A stretch of 64,000 bases of DNA from CAVPUA01 sp963708805. GTDB taxonomy: Bacteria; Actinomycetota; Actinomycetes; Mycobacteriales; Jatrophihabitantaceae. The stretch covers positions 2,108,001-2,172,000 of the forward strand of contig CAVPUA010000003.1 in assembly GCA_963708805.1 (NCBI GenBank), read 5' to 3'. Below, one piece after another: positions 1 through 7,049 of the stretch. Both the position numbers and the translations under genes were made by a program. Within the stretch, counting starts at the first letter, position 1. The number at the start of each line of letters is the position of its first letter. The notes below the pieces were generated by a model. The model searched no databases, was not told where the DNA came from, and saw only the letters and a program-made list of their open reading frames with translations.

Positions 1-1263
1 CGAGATCGCCGCGGGGTCATCGTGCTGCGGAATGTCGAGCACGAGGGCGAACTCGTCGCCGCCCATTCGCGCGACCGTGTCGCCCGACCGCGTGACTTCG
101 CGCAACCGCGCGGCCACGTGCGCCAGAACCTTGTCGCCGACGCCGTGCCCGTGTGAGTCGTTGATCCGCTTGAAGCCGTCGAGATCGCACAGCAGGACTG
201 CGACATGACCCCCGCGCGCGGCCCGGCGCAGCGCGTGCGCGATGCGGTCGTTGATCAGTCGCCGATTCGGCAACCCGGTGAGTTCGTCGTGCAAGGCGGC
301 ATGTTCGAGCCGCAGCTCGGCGGTGACCACGTCGGTCACGTCCCGCGAGACCACGAGCACCTGGGTGACGTGACTGCCTGCGTCGCGCTTGAACGGAGTG
401 ACTCGACGCGAGAGCCACCGCGCCCCGTCGGTGCACATCACGGCATGGCGAAGCGACAGCACCTCACCGTCGGGCAGCAATTGCGCGTTGGCGAACAGCT
501 TCGTCAAGTTGCGGACGTCCTCGTCGGACAGGTAGCGCTCGAGATCGACCCCGTTCATCACGTCGATCGTGTGGTCGGTGAACCCGATCAAGGGGCGCCC
601 CGAGCGGTTGGCGCGAGTCAGCGCGGCCGTCGCGACGTCGTAGATGTGCAACACGTCGGGGGTCCCGGTGATCAGAGCCTGCGCGTAGTTGTGCGCGTGG
701 CTCAGGTCGGCGTGAGCCTGGCGAGCATTGAGTTCGGCGTCCACCAGTTCGGTCACGTCGGTGACGGTCCCGATCAACATCGAGACGGCCCCGTCCTCAT
801 CGCGCTCGACGCTGCCCCGAGCATCTATCCAGCGCGTGCCGTCCGGGGTGTGGACGACGCGGTAACGGATCGAGTTCGACGTCCCCGTGTCGAGTAACGT
901 CTGCAGCCAGCGCAGGACGGCGGCCCGGTCGTCCGGGTGCACGCAGTCGACGACAGAGACCGATCCGGTCGACGTCGTCAGCCCGTAGAGCTCGAGGAAC
1001 ATCTCCGAGACGGTGAGGGTCGGTTCGCCGACCCGCCAGTGCCACGATCCGACGCGACCGATCCGCTGGGCCCTCACGAGCAGTTGATATTCCGCCGCGA
1101 GTTCGTCGTCGACGTCCGGCCGGGCCGGCATCGGACGAACCCGCAGCCGCAGGCCCGGCGCCTCCTCGATCGGATTCCCGGTCGTTCTCGGGACCGGGGC
1201 CAGGACCAGGTGCAGGTCTTGGTCGGCCAGCTGGTGGGACCGATCTTCGTAGTGAATCGTCAT
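1..1263 (-). CDS. PAS-PAS-GGDEF sensor protein, C-terminus beyond the window edge
   Basis: Probable cytoplasmic c-di-GMP signalling protein. The 421 visible codons are open without a frameshift. Two PAS/PAC-like regions (about residues 50-160 and 180-285) precede a GGDEF domain whose active-site motif RMGGDEFAL lies at the very edge, so the end of GGDEF and any EAL domain are outside. No signal peptide or membrane segment is visible in the N-terminal part. The ATG overlaps the stop of the upstream PAS-GGDEF-EAL gene as TGATG, which fixes the start and implies translational coupling. The intact GGDEF signature suggests diguanylate cyclase activity, but that is inferred from the motif only. Confidence 0.85.
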   Translation of the reverse strand, partial: MTIHYEDRSHQLADQDLHLVLAPVPRTTGNPIEEAPGLRLRVRPMPARPDVDDELAAEYQLLVRAQRIGRVGSWHWRVGEPTLTVSEMFLELYGLTTSTGSVSVVDCVHPDDRAAVLRWLQTLLDTGTSNSIRYRVVHTPDGTRWIDARGSVERDEDGAVSMLIGTVTDVTELVDAELNARQAHADLSHAHNYAQALITGTPDVLHIYDVATAALTRANRSGRPLIGFTDHTIDVMNGVDLERYLSDEDVRNLTKLFANAQLLPDGEVLSLRHAVMCTDGARWLSRRVTPFKRDAGSHVTQVLVVSRDVTDVVTAELRLEHAALHDELTGLPNRRLINDRIAHALRRAARGGHVAVLLCDLDGFKRINDSHGHGVGDKVLAHVAARLREVTRSGDTVARMGGDEFALVLDIPQHDDPAAIS

Positions 1264-3509
1264 CAGCCGGCCACCGACAGCTCAGGCGTCTCGGTGTCGG
1301 CCGCTCGGGCCGGGTCCAGCTCGATGACGTTCTCGCGACCGGCCGCGCGGACCTCGGACCCGCGCGCGAGCAGGTCGTGGGCCTGGTCGAGGGGAACCGG
1401 TCGCGACCACAAATACCCTTGTCCGAAAGAGCAATTCATCTCGGACAGCCAGGCGGCCTGGGCGCCGTGCTCGACGCCCTCGGCCACCGTCTTGAAGTTC
1501 ATCGTGTGGCTCATCCCGATGATCGCCTTGGCCAGCGACGCGTCCTGCTCGCTCGTCGCGATCTTGTCGATGAAGCTCTTGTCCACCTTCAACACATCGA
1601 CGGGCAGGTGGGTGAGATAAGCCAGCGAGCTGTAGCCGGTGCCGAAGTCGTCGATGGCGATGCGTACTCCGCGGGCTCGCAGAGCACTCAGCTTCGGTTC
1701 GATCTGATCGAGGTCTCTGAGCACGTCGCTCTCGGTGATCTCCAGTACCAGCCGCTCGGGGTCCAGTCCGGTTCGGAGCAGCACCCGGACGACCTCGTCG
1801 ACGAAGTCCGCGCGCTGAAGCTGCTTGGCGGCGACGTTGACCGAGATGTAGGGACGATCGACGCCACGGCCCATGGTGGTGGCGGCGCGGCATGCCTCGG
1901 CCAGGATCCAGCTGCCGAGCGGCACGATCAGGCCGCTCTCCTCGGCGGACGGGATGAACTCACCCGGCGGCACCAGGCCGCGTGTCGGGTGCTGCCAGCG
2001 CACGAGCGCCTCGAAGCCGATGATCCGGTGGTCGGTCAGGTCGACGGTCGCCTGGTAGAACAGCACGAACTGTTCGTCGCGGATGGCTTGCTGGAGCTCG
2101 CTGCGCAGCGCCATGCGGACCAGCGCCGCGCTGTGCAGGGACTCGTCGTAGATCGCGATGTTCGACTTGCCGCGATCCTTGGCCAGATACATCGCGACGT
2201 CGGCGTTGCGCAGCAGATCCTCCCCGCTGATCTGGCCCGGAACGCCCAACGCGAGTCCGACGCTGGCGCGGGCGGGCAGCAGCTCGCCGCCGATCTCGAG
2301 CGGGATGCTCATCTCGGCCAGCAGACGGGCCGCGATCCCTTGGGCCTCGTCGAGTTCGGTCGCCTCCATCAGGATCGCGAACTCGTCCCCGCCGAGCCGG
2401 GCGACGGTGTCACCCGCGCGCGTGACCCGCGAGAAGCGACCCGCGATCTCGATCAGCACGAGGTCGCCGGTGCCGTGGCCGTGGGTGTCGTTGATGTTCT
2501 TGAAGTCGTCGAGGTCGACGAACGCGACCACCGACGGGCGCGAGACGTTCCGGCTCTCCAGCGAGTGGTTCAACCGGTCGGTGAACAGCTGGCGATTCGC
2601 CAGCGAGGTCAGTGAGTCGTGGAACGCCTGGTGGGTGAGCTGTTCCTCGAGTTCGAACTGGGCCGTGACGTCGCGGACGGTGATCACGATCCCGCGCACG
2701 TCGGCGTCGGCCAGCAGGTTGCTCATCGTCCCGCTCATCCGCAGGTAGCGCCCGTCCGCGTGTCGCAGGCGCAGCGCCAGCGGAACGTCCTCGGTACGGC
2801 TCCCGCCGATCTTGTGGACGAACAGGTGGGCGTCCTCGGGGTGCACGAGGTCCAGCACGCGCCGGCCGAGCATCGACTCCGGCGTGATCCCCAGGACCGT
2901 TTCGCAGGCCGGGGTGACGAACGAGACCTCGGAGTCCGCGCCGCAGACCGCGATCACGTCGGCCGAGCTGTGGACGAGACTGCTCAGCCGGCGTTCGCCC
3001 GCGGCCTTGGCCTGCTCGGCGGTCAACTGCCCCTGCAGCCGACGGTGGCGGGCGACGAGCTTGCGGAACCACAACATCCAGCCGATCGAGACGACGATCA
3101 ACAGACCGGCGTAGACGTATTCGGCCTGGCGGTCCAGCGCGTGCTGGCGGGCGGTCACGTGGTCCTCGAGTTGATCAGCGGCGGTTCGGAGGCCGGCCAG
3201 GGCGGCCGCTGAATCGGGGTTGGTCACCAGCGTCTCGCCCGTGCGGCGAACGGCGGCGAGCTCGCCGGCATCGGCGCCGGACTTGGCCATCGACTGCAGG
3301 AAGGACGACGTCTGACGGGCGACCTGTTCGGCCGGGCCGCCGGTCGTGACGGTGTGCAGCTGCCCCGCGAACGACGCGGCGAGCACGCGTTGCTGCCGGA
3401 CGGGTTGGGCGCGAAGGTAGACCGCACTCAGGAAGGCGAACTCGCCCACGACGATCAACAGCGTGAAGAACACGGTGATCGGTACTCGCCGATTGGTGCG
3501 TAGGGGCAT
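1263..3509 (-). CDS. Membrane PAS-GGDEF-EAL protein (c-di-GMP synthesis/turnover)
   Basis: Dual-domain c-di-GMP enzyme. Reading the start at 3509 (MPLRTNRR) gives 748 aa: a first membrane helix at about residues 10-32, a short external segment, a second helix at about 132-154, a PAS domain, GGDEF with the intact motif RLGGDEFAIL, and EAL with FEALVRW, DDFGTGYSS and DVLKVDKSFI. Both catalytic signatures are kept, so direction cannot be decided from sequence. The frame is open upstream to 3542, but a FliA-like promoter at 3560-3586 would leave almost no leader for that start. The 3509 start has an SD-like element inside a near-consensus CsrA site. It is co-transcribed with the GGDEF gene downstream. 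It lies near the flagellar locus and its promoter type points to a motility or surface-transition role. Confidence 0.88.
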   Translation of the reverse strand: MPLRTNRRVPITVFFTLLIVVGEFAFLSAVYLRAQPVRQQRVLAASFAGQLHTVTTGGPAEQVARQTSSFLQSMAKSGADAGELAAVRRTGETLVTNPDSAAALAGLRTAADQLEDHVTARQHALDRQAEYVYAGLLIVVSIGWMLWFRKLVARHRRLQGQLTAEQAKAAGERRLSSLVHSSADVIAVCGADSEVSFVTPACETVLGITPESMLGRRVLDLVHPEDAHLFVHKIGGSRTEDVPLALRLRHADGRYLRMSGTMSNLLADADVRGIVITVRDVTAQFELEEQLTHQAFHDSLTSLANRQLFTDRLNHSLESRNVSRPSVVAFVDLDDFKNINDTHGHGTGDLVLIEIAGRFSRVTRAGDTVARLGGDEFAILMEATELDEAQGIAARLLAEMSIPLEIGGELLPARASVGLALGVPGQISGEDLLRNADVAMYLAKDRGKSNIAIYDESLHSAALVRMALRSELQQAIRDEQFVLFYQATVDLTDHRIIGFEALVRWQHPTRGLVPPGEFIPSAEESGLIVPLGSWILAEACRAATTMGRGVDRPYISVNVAAKQLQRADFVDEVVRVLLRTGLDPERLVLEITESDVLRDLDQIEPKLSALRARGVRIAIDDFGTGYSSLAYLTHLPVDVLKVDKSFIDKIATSEQDASLAKAIIGMSHTMNFKTVAEGVEHGAQAAWLSEMNCSFGQGYLWSRPVPLDQAHDLLARGSEVRAAGRENVIELDPARAADTETPELSVAG

Positions 3510-3512
3510 CAG

Positions 3513-3551
3513 ACATCCCTGTCGTTCGTTCCCCGAACCCATCCTTGGGCT
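3513..3551 (-). promoter_or_regulatory. Leader of PAS-GGDEF-EAL gene: 5' stem-loop and SD-overlapping CsrA-like site
   Basis: On the minus-strand RNA, 3551-3536 folds as AGCCCA-AGGA-UGGGUU (six pairs, one G.U), presenting AAGGAU in the loop. Positions 3522-3513 read ACAGGGAUGU, matching the core of the published CsrA SELEX consensus (RUACARGGAUGU), and sit 3 bases before the ATG at 3509. A loop site plus an SD-overlapping site is the arrangement known for CsrA repression of hag in Bacillus subtilis. CsrA binding here is inferred. Confidence 0.55.
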
Positions 3552-3559
3552 TGGTCTAC

Positions 3560-3586
3560 CGATCGGCGGCGGCGCGTGTGACTGAA
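3560..3586 (-). promoter_or_regulatory. FliA-like (sigma-28 type) promoter
   Basis: Minus strand reads TTCA, 15 bases, GCCGATCG. This resembles sigma-28 promoters (TAAA-N15-GCCGATAA in other bacteria, CTCA-N15-17-GCCGAA as I recall for Actinoplanes FliA). The predicted start near 3553 is about 2 bases upstream of the leader stem-loop. Confidence 0.5.
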
Positions 3587-3618
3587 GTGGATGTGGCGCA
3601 CGTCACTCCTGGACGTCG

Positions 3619-4581
3619 TCACGACGGGTGCCCGTCGAAGCCGAGAGTCGCGGCCGGATCGAGCCGGATCAAATACGTCGAGTCGTGTACGGCCACACCG
3701 GCGAAGGCCGGCCAGGCCCGAGCGGCAGCGTCGATGGCGTCGACCGCGGCCTGGATGTCCGCCGGCGTCTGGCCGAGGAACGATGTCGCCGGGCCGTCCG
3801 ATCCCGGATCGGCGATATTGATGCCGATGTGGGCCGGCTTACCGGCGCGACCGGCGTCGGCCAGCTCGGTCCGGGCCGCGGCCAGCACCGTGGTCGCGCT
3901 GTCGCGGTAGGCCATCACGGTCACACCGTCGACCACGGCGAGTACGGCCTGGTCGAGGGGCCGGCCGTCGACGAGCACCGTCCGGTAGCCGATGGGGATG
4001 TCGGCCTCCAGCGGGAGGCCGGTCGAGCGCATCGCGGCCAGCGCCGTCAGCAAGCCTCGGGCCAGGGCGGTGGAATCGGCCGACCAGCCCGGCAGTGACT
4101 GCGGTTCGATGTCGACGTGCACGCCGGCGAAGAGCCCGCTCGCCTTGACCTCGGTGGCCCAGGCCGATGCGCGAGCCGGCGTCTGCGCCCATGACGGATC
4201 GCCGCCGAGGGCGTAGACCGTGATCCCCGCGCTCCGCGCCGACTCGACCAGTACTCGCAGCCGGGCCATCGTCGCGGCATCGCGGGAGAAACCCGGCGCC
4301 ACCCATACGAGGAGTTCGGTCAGACCGGAACGCCGAGCGCGGTCGACCAACTGGCCCGGCGCTGACCACGACCACACCCAGAGTTGCCCGGACCGCTGGA
4401 CTCGGGGCGGCGGCGCGCTGGGCGACGACCGGGCGACAGCGACGGGGAAGCGGGTGGGCACGGGGACTCCATCGCTCGCCCAGGCCGGAAAGCCGGCCTG
4501 ACCGGCGACGATGAGCAGGCAAATTGCGGCCAGTGATCCGGCCCGTGTCCGACCACGGGCAGCCCGAATACGCGCCTGCAT
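3619..4581 (-). CDS. Secreted TIM-barrel-like protein, possible glycoside hydrolase
   Basis: A 320-aa exported protein. The N-terminus has basic residues, a hydrophobic core (SLAAICLLIVAG) and a likely signal-peptidase site near AWAS. The mature part alternates strand-like segments (ELLVWVAPGF, GVHVDIEPQ, DGVTVMAYRD, PAHIGINIADPG) as in GH18-like TIM barrels, and DIEP and VMAY resemble barrel-strand motifs of that fold. The canonical GH18 DxxDxDxE is not present, so catalysis is unproven. The start is supported by AGGAGG seven bases upstream. Its own FliA-like promoter and structured leader suggest co-regulation with motility genes. Alternative: a non-catalytic barrel protein of unknown role. 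No frameshift seen. Confidence 0.6.
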   Translation of the reverse strand: MQARIRAARGRTRAGSLAAICLLIVAGQAGFPAWASDGVPVPTRFPVAVARSSPSAPPPRVQRSGQLWVWSWSAPGQLVDRARRSGLTELLVWVAPGFSRDAATMARLRVLVESARSAGITVYALGGDPSWAQTPARASAWATEVKASGLFAGVHVDIEPQSLPGWSADSTALARGLLTALAAMRSTGLPLEADIPIGYRTVLVDGRPLDQAVLAVVDGVTVMAYRDSATTVLAAARTELADAGRAGKPAHIGINIADPGSDGPATSFLGQTPADIQAAVDAIDAAARAWPAFAGVAVHDSTYLIRLDPAATLGFDGHPS

Positions 4582-4600
4582 CCAGCCCTCCTAGCCCGGC

Positions 4601-4643
4601 GCCGACGAGGCTCACCTCGTCGGCCGAGGCCGTCCGTGGCCTC
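4601..4643 (-). promoter_or_regulatory. Structured leader: ANGGA stem-loop plus a 10-bp hairpin before the SD
   Basis: The minus-strand RNA carries two hairpins. At 4643-4626, GAGGCC-ACGGAC-GGCCUC presents ACGGA in its loop, starting about 2 bases from the predicted transcript start. At 4624-4601 is a perfect 10-bp stem (GCCGACGAGG/CCTCGTCGGC) with a 4-base loop, ending about 7 bases before the AGGAGG of the downstream gene. The first matches the other candidate CsrA-type leaders; the second may hinder SD access. Confidence 0.5.
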
Positions 4644-4651
4644 AGCCAGGA

Positions 4652-4679
4652 CGATCGGCGGGAAGTCGCAAAACTGGAG
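4652..4679 (-). promoter_or_regulatory. FliA-like promoter of the secreted TIM-barrel gene
   Basis: Minus strand reads CTCC, 16 bases, GCCGATCG. The -10 is good; the -35 differs by one base from CTCA. Predicted start near 4645, about 64 bases before the ATG. Confidence 0.45.
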
Positions 4680-4711
4680 CGATGTCTTTGGGTGCATTTT
4701 GCGGTCAACAG

Positions 4712-4734
4712 AATCCCTTACGAAATAAGGGGTT
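4712..4734. repeat. A+T-rich inverted repeat between divergent genes
   Basis: AATCCCTTA-CGAAA-TAAGGGGTT forms a 9-bp stem with one G.T pair, in an A/T-richer patch between the divergent genes 3619-4581 and 4945-5614. It could be an operator or a hairpin. The rest of 4735-4944 shows no gene or riboswitch I can recognise; the c-di-GMP and c-di-AMP riboswitch cores were looked for and not found. Confidence 0.35.
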
Positions 4735-4944
4735 TCTTGCAAGATCGAGCCGGCTCCTCAACATCGGTCGTCACCGGTCGATAGCACCCGGTGAACGCCG
4801 TCCCGACTCAGCGAGTCGAAGGGAGCAGATCTGGACGAGCCCCAGTCGTCACCAGAACAGGTTTCATACAGCCGCGTGTCGCCGTCGAGCGAACGGGGCT
4901 GCTTGGTCGCGGGGGTCCACGACTCACAGAGAGCAGATTGGCCG

Positions 4945-5614
4945 ATGGCTATTTCGTCATGCCATTCGAACGTCGAAAACAGCCCGCTCCGGCCGCGCGC
5001 GCGACGACGCAGCGGGCGCCGAGCGGGGATCTTGCTGGCGGCAATGATCCTCGTGTCCGCGCCGTCGGTGAACGTCGTGTCGTCCGGGTCGCCGGTCGCG
5101 CTCGACGTCGCGATCGCGCGGACCACACCGGCCCGCGTGCCCGTCGACTCACCGGCGCGCAGTTCGCCGGTAGCCACGACCGCACCAGCCGCGACTGAAG
5201 TGGCGGTTCCCGCACCCGCCCTCGCTGTGCACTCGAGTCCGGCGCCGCCCGACCCGAGCCCGCCCAAGGCAGTCTCGTCGAGTTCGCCCAAGGCCGCCGC
5301 GCCGGTCACTCATGCGCCGGTCGTTCAGCCGACGCGCGCTGTGGCCGCGCAACCCGCCTCCGACTACGGCTGCGCCGCGGCGCTCGCCTACCTCCGGGCC
5401 AATGCCGCGCCCGGCTTCACGTTCTCCTGCCCGGGCAACGCGTACGGCCATCAGGCGATGACCTGCTACTACCACGCTCCGCAGTGCCCGGTCCTCGGCG
5501 ATCATCGCGATCAGCGTCCCGTGCCCCGCCGCGTACAAGAACGAGGCCAGCAACTCGTGGGTTCTCACCGGCCGCCGGTCCGGAGGCATCGACCCGTACG
5601 GGTACTGCCACTGA
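4945..5614 (+). CDS. Secreted Ala/Pro-rich protein with conserved Cys C-terminal domain (frameshifted)
   Basis: Exported protein of unknown function. It has a basic N-terminus, a hydrophobic signal segment (AGILLAAMILVSA), a long Ala/Pro/Ser/Val linker, then a compact domain with DYGCAAALAYLRANAAPG, CPGNAYGHQAMTC and, in another frame, IIAISVPCPAAYKNEASNSW to a stop at 5614. The joined domain holds several cysteines and resembles small secreted actinobacterial proteins I have seen without assigned function. One frameshift lies near 5495-5505. The start is uncertain: ATG 4945 is in frame with the signal peptide; ATG 4959 (MPFERRK) looks more natural but needs an indel near 5000. A weak FliA-like element (CTCA-N14-GCCGATGG, 4923-4948) overlaps the first start. 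Confidence 0.6.
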
Positions 5615-5631
5615 CTCGTTCATCGCGAGGT

Positions 5632-5859
5632 CTACTCGTCCGGCGCTTCGGACGCGGTGTGCCGGGTTCGGGCGTTGGTCCGGCGATAGTTGACCACGAG
5701 CGAGTTCAACGCGCCGAGTAGCAGCCCCGCGACGGGAACAGCCACCAGGAACCAGATCAGGGCGGTCGTCAGCGAGGACTGGTGCTCGACGAGGGCGGAC
5801 CAGAAGGCGTGCGCGCTCATCAGGCCCGCGAGCAGGACGGTGGTCGGGCGAAGCATCAT
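5632..5859 (-). CDS. Small two-helix membrane protein at the end of the flagellar operon
   Basis: A 75-aa protein (MMLRPTTVLL...) with two hydrophobic helices (about residues 5-22 and 33-56) and a basic/polar C-terminal tail. The ATG overlaps the stop of the FlhF-like gene (ATGATG), so it is probably coupled to it and is the last gene of the block. I do not recognise a family. Its position suggests a membrane accessory of the flagellar or export system, which is inference only. Confidence 0.6.
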   Translation of the reverse strand: MMLRPTTVLLAGLMSAHAFWSALVEHQSSLTTALIWFLVAVPVAGLLLGALNSLVVNYRRTNARTRHTASEAPDE

Positions 5860-7049
5860 CGTTCGACGCCGGATTCCAGTGCGTCGAAGAGAAGACCCGA
5901 CCATGTTCCGCGGGTAGCCGGGCGGCCGTCGACGATCGCGATCGGCAGGTCGAGGTCCCAGACGGTCGCCGGGCTGGACGTGTCGGCGACTCCGCTCACG
6001 ATCAGGGCGTCGATCGGGCCGAGGTGGGCGAGTTCGGCTCGCACGTCCTCGGTCTTGCGGCCGGCGTCCACGGCGACCCAGAGAGCGGTCGGCGCGACGG
6101 CGGCGATCACTTGCGCCGACCAGTCGAAGGGTTCGGCGGCCGAGCGGGCGCGCTCCAGTTCGACGACGACGACCGAGGCGGTCAGCGCGGTGCGCATCTC
6201 GAGCGCGCGCTGGGCCGCTTCGGCCGGGCCGTTCAGGGTCCGCTCTCCGGACAGCTGCGCGCCTGCCCGCCAGACGGCGGTGCTCGACGCGCGGGCGAGC
6301 TTGGCGATGATCGGCACGGCGGCGTCCAGCTGGTCGGCGGTGCCGGCCAGGACGACCACATCGCCGGCCCGGCTGGGTGCCGCCGGGGCCGGGGGGAGTC
6401 CCTCGACGATCTGCTCGATCGCCCGGTAGCAGATTGGTCTCTCCCTCGTCCGGGCCGATCGCGACCGGCACTCCGATCGAGCGGAGTTCGGAGACATCTC
6501 CAGCCGGACCCGGGCCGATGACTCCGCCGGACGGCGCGGCTCGGGATGAGTCGGACGGGCGCGGACGATCAGGTCGGCGGCATCGACGGGTGCCTCGGGC
6601 GCCTCGGTGGGAGCCGCTTCCGTGACCGACTCGGCAACCGACTCCTCCTCGGCCGCGACGATCTGGGCGAGCAGTTCGGCGAAGACGTCGTCGGAACTCA
6701 TCGTGCGCGCCGGCTCGGCGGGCGCGGCCGGGCTGGGCCTCACCGCCGCAGCGGCGCTCGGCCGTCCGTCGCCGTCGGCCTCATCCGCCCGCTCGAGCAA
6801 CTCCTCGAGAGTGGGTGGCGGCGAGTCGGGTTCAGGATCGAGGACGGGCTCGGCCGGCTCGAGTTCAGCCGCGGCCGGCTCGTTCAGATGGAACGCGACC
6901 GAGGTGAACTCGCGGGCGAAGAAGCCCAGCACCCCGCCGCGGCGGATGCGCTTCACATCGGTGATCGTGGCCGTGTAACCGAAGTCGTTACGGATCCGCG
7001 CTATGACCTCGTCGCGACCGGGGCCCTCAACGTACAGCGTCTCGGGCAT
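5856..7049 (-). CDS. FlhF-like protein with degenerate GTPase domain
   Basis: It lies directly after flhA, the usual place for flhF. The N-terminus (about residues 1-60) is a small alpha/beta domain (ETLYVEGPGRDEVIARI), followed by an Ala/Pro/Glu-rich linker. The C-terminal 190 residues resemble the SRP-GTPase core of FlhF: LWVAVDAGRKTEDV matches the DTAGR-like region and a conserved end is present. The P-loop is missing: where GxxGxGKT is expected the sequence reads AGTADQLDAAVP. It is therefore likely unable to bind GTP normally. Between about 6425 and 6545 the better sequence (PGPAGDVSELRSIGVPVAIG) is in another frame, so two compensating indels are likely. It may mark the flagellar assembly site. 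Confidence 0.6.
   Translation of the reverse strand: MPETLYVEGPGRDEVIARIRNDFGYTATITDVKRIRRGGVLGFFAREFTSVAFHLNEPAAAELEPAEPVLDPEPDSPPPTLEELLERADEADGDGRPSAAAAVRPSPAAPAEPARTMSSDDVFAELLAQIVAAEEESVAESVTEAAPTEAPEAPVDAADLIVRARPTHPEPRRPAESSARVRLEMSPNSARSECRSRSARTRERPICYRAIEQIVEGLPPAPAAPSRAGDVVVLAGTADQLDAAVPIIAKLARASSTAVWRAGAQLSGERTLNGPAEAAQRALEMRTALTASVVVVELERARSAAEPFDWSAQVIAAVAPTALWVAVDAGRKTEDVRAELAHLGPIDALIVSGVADTSSPATVWDLDLPIAIVDGRPATRGTWSGLLFDALESGVER

Noticed and set aside
205..897. Long plus-strand open frame (230 aa) opposite the GGDEF gene
   Set aside because: The minus strand encodes clear PAS and GGDEF sequence over the same bases; the plus frame has no recognisable domain. Many similar open frames in this G+C-rich DNA are antisense shadows.
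4582..4944. c-di-GMP (GEMM) or c-di-AMP (ydaO) riboswitch
   Set aside because: The setting is tempting, but none of the conserved cores of either riboswitch could be aligned on either strand.
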